Shown here piece after piece: positions 1 to 5,785 of a stretch of DNA of 5,785 nucleotides. The stretch covers positions 1 to 5,785 of the forward strand of contig JAVHVN010000157.1 of the NCBI GenBank assembly GCA_032160545.1. Reading direction: 5' to 3'. Within the stretch, counting starts at the first letter, position 1. Each line of letters begins with the position of its first letter. The translations under genes were made by a program, and so were the position numbers. The notes under the pieces were generated by a model. That model ran no database searches. It had not been told where the DNA came from and worked only from the letters and a program-made list of their open reading frames with translations. Origin of the DNA: DATGFB01 sp032160545 (lineage in GTDB: Bacteria; Actinomycetota; Actinomycetes; Mycobacteriales; Jatrophihabitantaceae).

Positions 1-144
1 CTCGGTCGTGGCGACCGCCGTGGCTGATTCACGAGAGCCTGAATCGCCTGTTCAGAGTCGCCGGTGCACGGGTCCGTCGCGCCAGTGAAGGCCCTGGCAC
101 GTGCGCGTGTTGACACCGTGCGCGCGCCGCAGCCAACGACGTGC
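1..144. other. left edge, no recognisable gene
   Basis: I read all frames on both strands. On the plus strand one frame stays open from base 3 to a stop at 111-113 and another from base 2 to a stop at 86-88. Either could be the C-terminal tail of a gene entering from the left, but neither translation resembles a family I know. On the minus strand one frame is open throughout without an ATG. The stretch lies downstream of the minus-strand DUF2007 gene, so it could include its 3' untranslated region. No terminator-like hairpin with a T-run and no tRNA were seen. Confidence 0.3.
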
Positions 145-366
145 TCATCGGCGATCGCTGTCGGTCGACTGGTGATGTCCGAGAATCACGGCCGCGTCAT
201 CGGCGTCGGCGTCGGCGACCAGCACGCGCGCGCCACCCGAGAGATCGTTCGCGCAGCCGCCGGATACCTTGTCCGGAGCGAGAACGCAGGGGATTCCTGC
301 TGCCCCCAGGAGCGACCGGGCGAACTCTGCGTCCGTCCGGGTGTCGAACCTGCCGACCTCGATCAT
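145..366 (-). CDS. DUF2007-type small protein (putative signal-transducing protein)
   Basis: This is a 73-residue protein starting at the ATG whose complement is at 364-366 and ending at a TGA at 145-147. Its order of elements fits the DUF2007 family (PF09413): an opening strand MIEVGRFDTRTDAEFARSLL, then a 'GAAGIPCVLAPD' strand after the helix, a Gly-rich turn, 'ARVLVADADADDAAVIL', and a short polar tail. Family members are small ferredoxin-like-fold domains called putative signal-transducing proteins; their biochemical role is not established. Codons in this frame are strongly G/C at third positions, which supports real coding. The frame is open upstream to 528, but that extension has no family similarity, so the internal Met is preferred. 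The Shine-Dalgarno is poor: only a GAAGCGGG-like stretch lies upstream. It is transcribed divergently from the regulator at 536. The family match is by eye. Confidence 0.7.
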   Translation of the reverse strand: MIEVGRFDTRTDAEFARSLLGAAGIPCVLAPDKVSGGCANDLSGGARVLVADADADDAAVILGHHQSTDSDRR

Positions 367-535
367 CGGGCTACCCGCTTCGCGTGAATGTCGACGCGCT
401 CGTTGCTCGGAACGCGCCCACGCATGTTTGGACAGCGTGATGCCAGCAAACCAACCACCGCACCAGCGAATGCCCTGGCAAATACCCTGGAGTAGCGGGA
501 TCCCTAGCAGCTCACAGCGGCCTACCATCTACCCC
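367..535. promoter_or_regulatory. divergent intergenic region between DUF2007 gene and LAL regulator
   Basis: This spacer lies between two divergent starts and must hold the promoters of both if the chosen starts are right. Its plus-strand half (about 440-535) is less GC-rich than the genes. In the regulator's frame it would use codons such as ATA and AGT that are rare in the gene body, so it reads as non-coding. It contains a perfect 8-base palindrome GGGATCCC at 497-504 and a TTGGACA at 428-434 that only loosely resembles a -35 box. No convincing paired -35/-10 set was found. Confidence 0.35.
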
Positions 536-3298
536 GTGGGTCCCGTTCGCGGGCCGGGAAACCTGTACGGGCGCCGTTCGGAGTGCTCCCTGCTCGATGA
601 CATGGTCGCCGCGCTTCGCGCCGGCGACAGTCGCACGCTGCTGATTCACGGCGAGGCCGGGATCGGAAAAACAGCGCTCTTGAGCTATGCCGTAGCTGCG
701 GCGTCAGACATGCGGCTCCTCCATGCCGCTGGCGTCGAGTCGGAGATGGAGTTGCCGTTCGCGTCGTTGCACCAGCTCTGTTCGCCGCTGCTGCACGCAC
801 TGGAGCAACTACCTGGGCCCCAGCGCGCCGCACTCGAGATCGCGTTCGGCCAGACCGCGGGGCCGGCGCCGGATCGCTTCCTGGTCGGGTTGGCGGTTTT
901 GACGCTGCTGTCAAGAACTGCGGAGGAGTGTCCTGTCTTGTGTGTCGTCGACGACGCGCAGTGGCTGGACGAGGTGTCGGCGAAGACGCTCGCTTTCGTT
1001 GCGCGGCGGCTCCTGGCCGAGCCCGTCGGACTTCTCATTGCGGCGCGCAAGCTCACCGCGGATCTTCGCGGGCTGCCGGAGCTGGAGGTTCTCGGGCTCC
1101 GGAACGGGGATGCGCGCGCACTCCTGCGTTCGGCTGTCATGTTTCGTCTCGATGAGCGGGTCGGTGACCGCATCGTCGCCGAGACGCGAGGCAATCCGCT
1201 CGCGCTGCTCGAACTTCCCCGCGGTTCGACCGTGGAGCAGCTTGCCGGCGGTTTCGGCCTCTTGGACCTCCCCCGGCAGGCGTTGCCGACTCGGCTCGAG
1301 GTCAGCTTTCGGCGCCGGTTTGAAGCTATTCCGGCTGCTGCACGGCTGTTGATGCTTGTCGCCGCGGCCGAGCCGGTCGGCGACCCGGTGCTCGTCCGGC
1401 GTGCGGCCGAGCGGCTCGGGATCGATATCGCCGCAGCTCATCCCACAGATGGGCTGCTCACGATCGAGGAATCCGTGCGGTTCCGGCATCCGCTTGTTCG
1501 CTCCGCGGTCTACCGTTCTGCGTCGGAGGATCAGCGCAGGAGTGTGCAGCTCGCCCTGGCCGAGGCGACCGATGTCGAGGTCGATCCAGACCGTCGGGCC
1601 TGGCATCTGGCTGCGGCCGCCTTCGCACCCGATGAGGCGGTCGCTTCGGAGTTGGAACGATGTTCCAGCCGAGCGCGCGCGCGTGGAGGCGTCGCCGCCG
1701 CGGCCGCGTTCCTGCAGCGCGCCTTCGGGCTGACCGCCGACGCCGGTCGACGAACGGAGCGCGCGCTCGCCGCCGCGGAGTTGAGCTTTCAGGCGGGATG
1801 GCTCGACACGACGCAGCGGCTTCTGGCCGTGGTGGAGTCACTCCCGCTCGACGGGTTTCAGACCGCACGAGCCGCACTGCTTCGCGGCCACCTCGCCCTG
1901 GTCCTGAACTACGGCAAAGACGCTCCGCTGCTCCTCCTGGAGGCTGCCAGACAACTCGAGGCATTCGACCTCGAGCTCGCTCGCGAGGCCTACCTGACCG
2001 CCTACGCTTCGGCGCACTCCGCCTCCCACCTCGGGCAGGCCGGCGTGCTTCTCGACATCTGCCGAGCCGCCGAACGCCTTCCTGCTCCCCATGGTGGTCA
2101 GGATGGCAAGAGCCTGCTGCTGCAAGGGCTCGCCAAGTCGCACACGAGCGGACGGGCCGTTGCGATACCGATCTTGCAGCGGGCGGCGAGGGCGCTGGCG
2201 CAGCTGCCCGACGAGGACGTCGTGCGCTGGGGATGGATAGCCCCGATGGCCAGCCATCTGACGTGGGACTCCGACGGCTCGAGCCAGATCTACGAGCGCC
2301 AGGCCGAGATCGTTCGAGCCGCCGGGGCGCTCGCGGAGCTGCCGGTCTATCTGAGCTCGGTGGCACTGGACAACGCCTGGAACGGAGACCTGGCCGGCGC
2401 CCGCCTCCTCATTGCGGAAAGCGACACGGTGGCAGCGATGACCGGCAGCCAGCTTCCCCCTGTCGCGGCACTCAGGCTCTTGTCGATGGAGGGCAAGCAA
2501 GCCGAGGCGTCCGCACTGATCGCCACCACGATCGACCAAGCCACCGCCGCGGGGCAGGGTCTGGCGGTGCGGGTGGCCCAGTGGGCGGCCGCGGTGCTCT
2601 ACAACGGCCTCGGCCAGTTCGCCGAGGCGGCGGCAGCAGCGCGCGAGGTCCCCGCGAACGACCTTGACCCATATCCACAGATGTGGGCGCTGCCTGAGCT
2701 CGTCGAGGCGGCGGCCCGAATTGGCGAAAACGATGTTGCGCGCGCCGCGCTCGACCGACTGGCTGAGATGACGCGGTGGGCTGGTACGGATTGGGGGCTT
2801 GGCACGGAGGCGCGCTCGCGGGCTTTGCTGAGCGACGGCGAGAACGCAGACCTTCTCTATCGGGAGGCAATCGAGCGGTTCGGCCGGACGAGGCTACGTC
2901 CCGAGCTCGCCCGCGCGCACTTGCTCTTCGGGGAGTGGCTGCGGCGCGAGGGGCGCAGGAGCGACGCGCGCGAGCAGCTTCGTACGGCTCATCATATGTT
3001 TGCCGCCATGGGGATGGAGGCGTTTGCCGAGCGGACCCGCCGCGAGTTGGTTGCAACGGGTGAGACGGTCCGAAAACGCAGCGCTGAGACGCGCGACGAG
3101 CTCACGCCGCAGGAGGAGCAGATCGTCCGACTCGCGCGCGACGGTCTCTCGAACCCGGAGATCGCCACTCGGCTGTTCCTGAGTTCCCGGACTGTCGAAT
3201 GGCATCTCCGCAAGGTGTACGCAAAGCTCGGCATCAGCTCTCGTCGAGCTCTGTGGACAGCGTCGCCGCGATCAGCGGGGTCCTCTAGCCGCACGTAG
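536..3298 (+). CDS. LAL-family (large ATP-binding) LuxR-type transcriptional regulator
   Basis: The 920-residue cytoplasmic regulator has a length typical of LAL proteins (MalT-like STAND ATPases). In order: an N-terminal 'LYGRRSE' entry motif (about 10-16); Walker A GEAGIGKT (39-46); 'MELPFASLHQL' (71-81); Walker B VLCVVDDAQWLD (134-145); 'TRGNPLALLELPR' (217-229), typical of this ATPase group; 'FRHPLVRSAVYR' (316-327) and 'DRRAWHLAAAA' (352 on); an Ala-rich TPR-like helical region (roughly 440-840); and a LuxR helix-turn-helix (about 855-907) with LTPQEEQIV, GLSNPEIATRLFLSSRTVEWHLRKVYAKL split over its helices. Known members use ATP and effector binding to expose the DNA-binding domain; the effector here is unknown. 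The frame is open back to 269, but that stretch overlaps the divergent DUF2007 gene and has poor codon use, so GTG 536 is preferred; ATG 440 and ATG 470 are alternatives. None has a good Shine-Dalgarno. The identity is secure; the start is not. Confidence 0.95.
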   Translation: MGPVRGPGNLYGRRSECSLLDDMVAALRAGDSRTLLIHGEAGIGKTALLSYAVAAASDMRLLHAAGVESEMELPFASLHQLCSPLLHALEQLPGPQRAALEIAFGQTAGPAPDRFLVGLAVLTLLSRTAEECPVLCVVDDAQWLDEVSAKTLAFVARRLLAEPVGLLIAARKLTADLRGLPELEVLGLRNGDARALLRSAVMFRLDERVGDRIVAETRGNPLALLELPRGSTVEQLAGGFGLLDLPRQALPTRLEVSFRRRFEAIPAAARLLMLVAAAEPVGDPVLVRRAAERLGIDIAAAHPTDGLLTIEESVRFRHPLVRSAVYRSASEDQRRSVQLALAEATDVEVDPDRRAWHLAAAAFAPDEAVASELERCSSRARARGGVAAAAAFLQRAFGLTADAGRRTERALAAAELSFQAGWLDTTQRLLAVVESLPLDGFQTARAALLRGHLALVLNYGKDAPLLLLEAARQLEAFDLELAREAYLTAYASAHSASHLGQAGVLLDICRAAERLPAPHGGQDGKSLLLQGLAKSHTSGRAVAIPILQRAARALAQLPDEDVVRWGWIAPMASHLTWDSDGSSQIYERQAEIVRAAGALAELPVYLSSVALDNAWNGDLAGARLLIAESDTVAAMTGSQLPPVAALRLLSMEGKQAEASALIATTIDQATAAGQGLAVRVAQWAAAVLYNGLGQFAEAAAAAREVPANDLDPYPQMWALPELVEAAARIGENDVARAALDRLAEMTRWAGTDWGLGTEARSRALLSDGENADLLYREAIERFGRTRLRPELARAHLLFGEWLRREGRRSDAREQLRTAHHMFAAMGMEAFAERTRRELVATGETVRKRSAETRDELTPQEEQIVRLARDGLSNPEIATRLFLSSRTVEWHLRKVYAKLGISSRRALWTASPRSAGSSSRT

Positions 3299-3549
3299 CG
3301 GCGCGCGGCCTGCGGCGAACATTGATCATCCGAGCCGCCTCGCCTCGCGTCCCGCCCCTCGATGCAGCGATCGATCTCCTTCGGGACCCGTTGGTGATTG
3401 GAAGACGCCTGGGTCGGTCACGGCGAGGGCGAAGCACGTGTTCGCTCCTACCTGACCCGTGTGCCGACCAGCATCCGCGCGGGCGCGATGGCCGGCGCGG
3501 TTCGCCATCGTGTCAGACGGCCGATGTCCGGTACCAGAGGAGTGACCTC
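3299..3549. other. intergenic spacer, likely esterase promoter region
   Basis: These 251 bases separate the regulator stop from the esterase start. The esterase frame is open through most of it (from 3322), but the Arg-rich translation resembles no protein and precedes a clear signal peptide, so it is treated as non-coding. A GCCGCA/TGCGGC inverted repeat (3288-3293 and 3311-3316) straddles the regulator stop, but it has a 17-base loop and no T-run, so it is not called a terminator. No convincing sigma-70-like -35/-10 pair is visible. A strong Shine-Dalgarno closes the spacer. Confidence 0.4.
3536..3542 (+). promoter_or_regulatory. ribosome binding site of the carboxylesterase gene
   Basis: AGAGGAG lies seven bases before the ATG at 3550. 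It is the best Shine-Dalgarno in the window and fixes the esterase start at 3550, not at the upstream end of the open frame at 3322. Confidence 0.8.
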
Positions 3550-5157
3550 ATGCAGGCGAATAGCTTCCGGCGCGCGCTTCTGGCACTCGCCTGCGCGGCG
3601 CTGACCGCGCTGACTCTTTGTGCCGCAGATGCGCGGGCCGCCGCCAGCGGCGCCGCCTCGCGCGTTCGCGCCGACCCGATCGTGACCATCCACGGCGGTG
3701 CCGTTCGCGGTGTGGCCGTTACCGGGGGCTACGCCTTCCGCGGGCTGCCCTACGCCGCTCCCCCGACCGCGGGACTGCGCTGGCGCCCTCCGCGGCAGGC
3801 AGCCTCATGGTCCGGGCTCCGCGACGCGACCCAGTACGCCGCGACCTGCCCGCAGAAGCGCAGCCTGTTCGAGCCGCCAGGTCCCCAGTCCGAGGATTGC
3901 CTGTACCTGAATGTCTCCACGCCGACGCTGGGCCGCCACGCAAAGCGGCCAGTGCTCGTGTGGATCCACGGCGGCGGCTTCACCGAGGACGGCGCGCTCA
4001 ACTACGACGGCACCAAGCTCGCGGCGGCCGGCATCGTGGTCGTCACGATCAACTACCGGCTGGGGGCGCTGGGGTTCCTGGCGCACCCGGCGCTTGCCGC
4101 CCGGCCGGGCGGTTCGGCCGGCAACTACGGCCTGATGGATCAGCAGGCGGCGCTGCGCTGGGTCAAGCACAACATCGCGCGGTTCGGCGGCAACCCGCAC
4201 GACGTGACGATCGCCGGTCAGTCGGCCGGCGGGGTGTCGGTGCTGGCCCAGCTCGTGTCGCACGGCGCGCGTGGGCTGTTCCAGCGGGCGATCGTGCAGA
4301 GCGGTGCGTTCGCGCTGAACCAGGCGCCGCTCGCGGACGCCGAGGCCTTCGGTAGGACGTTCGCGGACGAGGTGAACTGCCAGGACCAATCGGCAAGGTG
4401 CTTGCGTCACGTGCCCGTCGGCACCCTCGTCGACAAGTTCCCGGACGCTGCCATCCCGGGAGTCGTCGACGGCAAGGTCCTCACGCAATCGATCGGTGCG
4501 GCTCTGAGCGCCGGGCGCTTCGCCCGCGTGCCAATCCTCAACGGCGTCAACCACAACGAAGAGCTCATCTTCGTCGCTGGTCTCCACGTGGCCGTGAGCG
4601 GCGGAATGTTCGTGCCGGCGCCCGAACCGACCGCTGCCAGCTACGAGAGCGTGATCGCAGCGGTGCTCGGCGTGTCCGCATCCAGGGCGTCCGCGATCGC
4701 GGCGGAGTACCCCGTCAGCGCATACCCGGCCCCGGTCGTGGCACTGAGCACCCTTGTCTCCGACGCGAACTTCGCGTGCCCGGCACTGCAGGTGGACCGC
4801 TGGACGTCGAGGCGCGTGTCGGCGTTCGCCTACGAGTTCGACGACGACACCGCGCCCCAACTGTTCGCCGGGCCCACCTTCCCGCCGGTCGCAACGCATT
4901 CATCCGAGATCCAGTACCTGTTCGACCAACCGAACGCGCCGTTCGCGACCGCGCTGAACGCCAACCAGGAGGCACTCGCAGCGCGCATGCGCACCGCCTG
5001 GGTGCACTTCGCGGCAATCGGCGATCCGGCCGCGGCGCGAGTGCCCTGGCCGTCGTTCAACACGCGGTCGGACGTGCTGTCGCTCATGCAGCCGCAACCA
5101 CATCTCGAGCGGAACTTCGCCTCGGTACACCACTGCGCGCTCTGGGGCGTCGGATGA
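3550..5157 (+). CDS. secreted type-B carboxylesterase (PF00135 family)
   Basis: This 535-residue serine hydrolase cleaves carboxylic esters; its natural substrate cannot be read from sequence. A Sec signal peptide is clear: basic n-region MQANSFRR, hydrophobic stretch 9-26, likely cleavage after ARA (28-30). It is not a lipoprotein, because Leu precedes C24. Family signatures follow: 'SEDCLYLNV' (114-122), oxyanion-hole HGGGF (140-144), 'NYRLGALGFL' (168-177) and a full match to the type-B serine pattern, FGGNPHDVTIAGQSAGG (212-228). The predicted triad is Ser225, Glu337 (in GVNHNE) and His450 (in THSSE). The mature protein has exactly six cysteines (100, 117, 277, 284, 410, 529), which match the three disulfide loops of the cholinesterase/carboxylesterase fold. 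Length is normal for the family. Two common residues differ: the usual Glu before the nucleophile is Gln224, and the usual HG.E around the His is HSSE. It follows the LAL regulator in the same orientation, so regulation by that protein is plausible but unproven. Confidence 0.95.
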   Translation: MQANSFRRALLALACAALTALTLCAADARAAASGAASRVRADPIVTIHGGAVRGVAVTGGYAFRGLPYAAPPTAGLRWRPPRQAASWSGLRDATQYAATCPQKRSLFEPPGPQSEDCLYLNVSTPTLGRHAKRPVLVWIHGGGFTEDGALNYDGTKLAAAGIVVVTINYRLGALGFLAHPALAARPGGSAGNYGLMDQQAALRWVKHNIARFGGNPHDVTIAGQSAGGVSVLAQLVSHGARGLFQRAIVQSGAFALNQAPLADAEAFGRTFADEVNCQDQSARCLRHVPVGTLVDKFPDAAIPGVVDGKVLTQSIGAALSAGRFARVPILNGVNHNEELIFVAGLHVAVSGGMFVPAPEPTAASYESVIAAVLGVSASRASAIAAEYPVSAYPAPVVALSTLVSDANFACPALQVDRWTSRRVSAFAYEFDDDTAPQLFAGPTFPPVATHSSEIQYLFDQPNAPFATALNANQEALAARMRTAWVHFAAIGDPAAARVPWPSFNTRSDVLSLMQPQPHLERNFASVHHCALWGVG

Positions 5158-5163
5158 CCTGAA

Positions 5164-5499
5164 GGTTCAGACGCCGAGCTTGTCGTGGAGGCCGAGCTCC
5201 ACCGGCCCTACGTTGTCGCCCCCGACGTGGGAACTTCAGCCGCCTTGTTCGCGGCCGCGGCACACCCGGAGCTGTTCGCGGGCGTCATCGGCAGCACGAC
5301 TACGTCGCCTGCCGACCATCACGACTCCGGTCACGATCATCAACGGCCGCGTCGTTCCGCTCGCGAACGCGGAGTTCCTCGACGAGCGGCTGCCCAACTG
5401 CCGTCTCAAGATCATCGACGCTGGACACTTCGTCTGGGAAGAGGCCCCGGCGGAGTACGCCTCAATCTTCCTGACTCGATCACACCGAAGGTGTCATGA
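5164..5499 (+). pseudogene. alpha/beta-hydrolase remnant, frameshifted and internally deleted
   Basis: Two parts of one hydrolase fold lie in different frames. In frame with the preceding esterase stop, bases about 5164-5290 encode SDAELVVEAELHRPYVVAPD followed by VGTSAALFAAAAHPELFAGVIGS. This looks like the helix and nucleophile-elbow region of hydrolases with an Asp nucleophile (here in APDVG). From about 5309 the +1 frame encodes 'LPTITTPVTIINGR', 'VVPLANAEFLDERLPN' and 'LKIIDAGHFVWEEAPAEYASIF', the C-terminal part with the catalytic-His motif GHF. The junction lies near 5290-5312. The N-terminal third (including the oxyanion-hole strand) and the cap domain are absent, and the usual Arg-Asp after 'NGR' is missing. 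The tail has no stop in the second frame; a possible original end is the TGA at 5497-5499 in the first frame. No ATG or Shine-Dalgarno serves it. This looks like decay by deletion, not a single sequencing error. Confidence 0.75.
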
Positions 5500-5520
5500 G
5501 GCAGCCTTGGGCAATGACCT

Positions 5521-5525
5521 GGAGG
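5521..5525 (+). promoter_or_regulatory. ribosome binding site of the crotonase-family gene
   Basis: GGAGG lies eight bases before GTG 5534 and decides that start. The reading frame is open far upstream through the hydrolase remnant, so without this site the start would be ambiguous. Confidence 0.7.
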
Positions 5526-5533
5526 TAGACATC

Positions 5534-5785
5534 GTGCCGGACGAACCGAAAGAAGACGCTCACCCCAACCGCACGCTCAAGCTGAACACACAACGAGGCG
5601 TGCTGTTCGCCGAGATCGCGGCACCGCCGATGAACCTTCTCGGACCCGAGCTGGTCCGCGACCTCGTCTCGCTCATCCGGCTCGCTGAGGCAGACGACTC
5701 CGTCAAGGTCGTCGTCTTCAAGAGCGCCGACCCTGACTACTTCATCTCGCACGTCGACTTGACGCGGGTCTCCGAATATCGGGCC
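5534..5785 (+). CDS. enoyl-CoA hydratase/isomerase (crotonase) family protein, N-terminal part
   Basis: Only the first 84 residues are present; the gene continues past the window. After a polar N-terminus (1-19) come the family's first strands, 'GVLFAEIAAPPMNLLGPEL' (22-40), a helix 'VRDLVSLIRLAEADDSV' (41-57) and 'VKVVVFKSADPDYFISHVDL' (57-76), the segment that in crotonases carries the first oxyanion-hole position. The family hydrates or isomerises enoyl-CoA thioesters, or catalyses related acyl-CoA reactions, in the cytosol. The usual 'FSAGADL' is here FISHVDL, a variant that may mark a distinct subgroup. The acid/base Glu residues lie beyond the window, so the reaction cannot be assigned. 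GTG 5534 is chosen for its GGAGG; TTG 5507 is a weaker in-frame alternative. It lies 34 bases after the possible end of the hydrolase remnant and points the same way as the esterase. Confidence 0.85.
   Translation, partial: MPDEPKEDAHPNRTLKLNTQRGVLFAEIAAPPMNLLGPELVRDLVSLIRLAEADDSVKVVVFKSADPDYFISHVDLTRVSEYRA

Noticed and set aside
1..82. Possible tRNA-like stretch ending in GCCA
   Set aside because: No T-arm consensus, no consistent acceptor pairing and no cloverleaf could be drawn.
269..535. N-terminal extension of the LAL regulator up to the first in-frame start at 269
   Set aside because: It overlaps the DUF2007 gene on the other strand, has no family similarity, and its later part uses codons atypical of the gene. 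LAL proteins normally begin close to the 'YGRR.E' motif.
1458..2366. Long minus-strand frame of about 300 residues opposite the regulator, and similar long frames opposite the esterase (3805-4899)
   Set aside because: They are Arg/Pro-rich shadow frames expected in GC-rich DNA, with no recognisable motifs, and lie wholly opposite well-supported genes.
3288..3316. GCCGCA/TGCGGC inverted repeat at the regulator stop as a terminator
   Set aside because: The stem is six bases, the loop 17 bases, and no T-run follows.
3322..3549. N-terminal extension of the esterase
   Set aside because: The translation is Arg-rich and unlike the family, and it would bury a clean signal peptide. A strong Shine-Dalgarno precedes ATG 3550.
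5159..5170. CTGAAGGTTCAG inverted repeat just after the esterase stop
   Set aside because: It is a 12-base near-palindrome with a two-base centre, too small for a stable hairpin, and has no T-run. It overlaps the start of the hydrolase remnant.
5185..5499. A complete 104-residue protein starting at GTG 5185
   Set aside because: Only the first 35 or so residues match a hydrolase; the rest is an out-of-frame reading of the hydrolase C-terminal segment. There is no convincing Shine-Dalgarno before 5185.

Overview
The window is GC-rich bacterial DNA with mostly G/C third codon positions. It encodes a large LAL-type LuxR regulator of the kind that is abundant in Actinomycetota. The regulator, the DUF2007 protein and the hydrolase and crotonase remnants together suggest a soil actinobacterium, possibly of the Thermoleophilia/Solirubrobacterales type. 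That placement is inferred from gene style only; there is no rRNA or other marker in the window.

Layout from left to right. Positions 1-144 hold nothing recognisable. Positions 145-366 on the minus strand encode a small DUF2007-type protein. A 169-base divergent spacer (367-535) follows. Positions 536-3298 on the plus strand encode a complete LAL regulator with an N-terminal P-loop ATPase, a long helical TPR-like middle and a C-terminal LuxR helix-turn-helix. A 251-base spacer (3299-3549) ends in a clear Shine-Dalgarno. Positions 3550-5157 encode a secreted type-B carboxylesterase with an intact catalytic triad and three predicted disulfides. Between it and the next gene lies a decayed alpha/beta-hydrolase remnant (about 5164-5499). 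It keeps the nucleophile-elbow region in one frame and the C-terminal catalytic-His region in another; its N-terminus and cap domain are missing. At 5534 a crotonase-family (enoyl-CoA hydratase/isomerase) gene starts and runs off the window.

How the genes may work together: the regulator, esterase, hydrolase remnant and crotonase gene all point the same way, so the LAL protein could control the esterase and perhaps the downstream genes. The 251-base gap argues for a separate esterase promoter rather than tight operon coupling. The esterase would act outside the cytoplasmic membrane on an ester whose identity the sequence does not reveal. The crotonase-like protein would act on acyl-CoAs in the cytosol. 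I see no evidence of a new defence, mobile or RNA-based system. The most notable points are the hydrolase fossil and the reading-frame trap it creates in front of the crotonase gene, and the unannotated small minus-strand gene hidden under the regulator's over-extended open frame.
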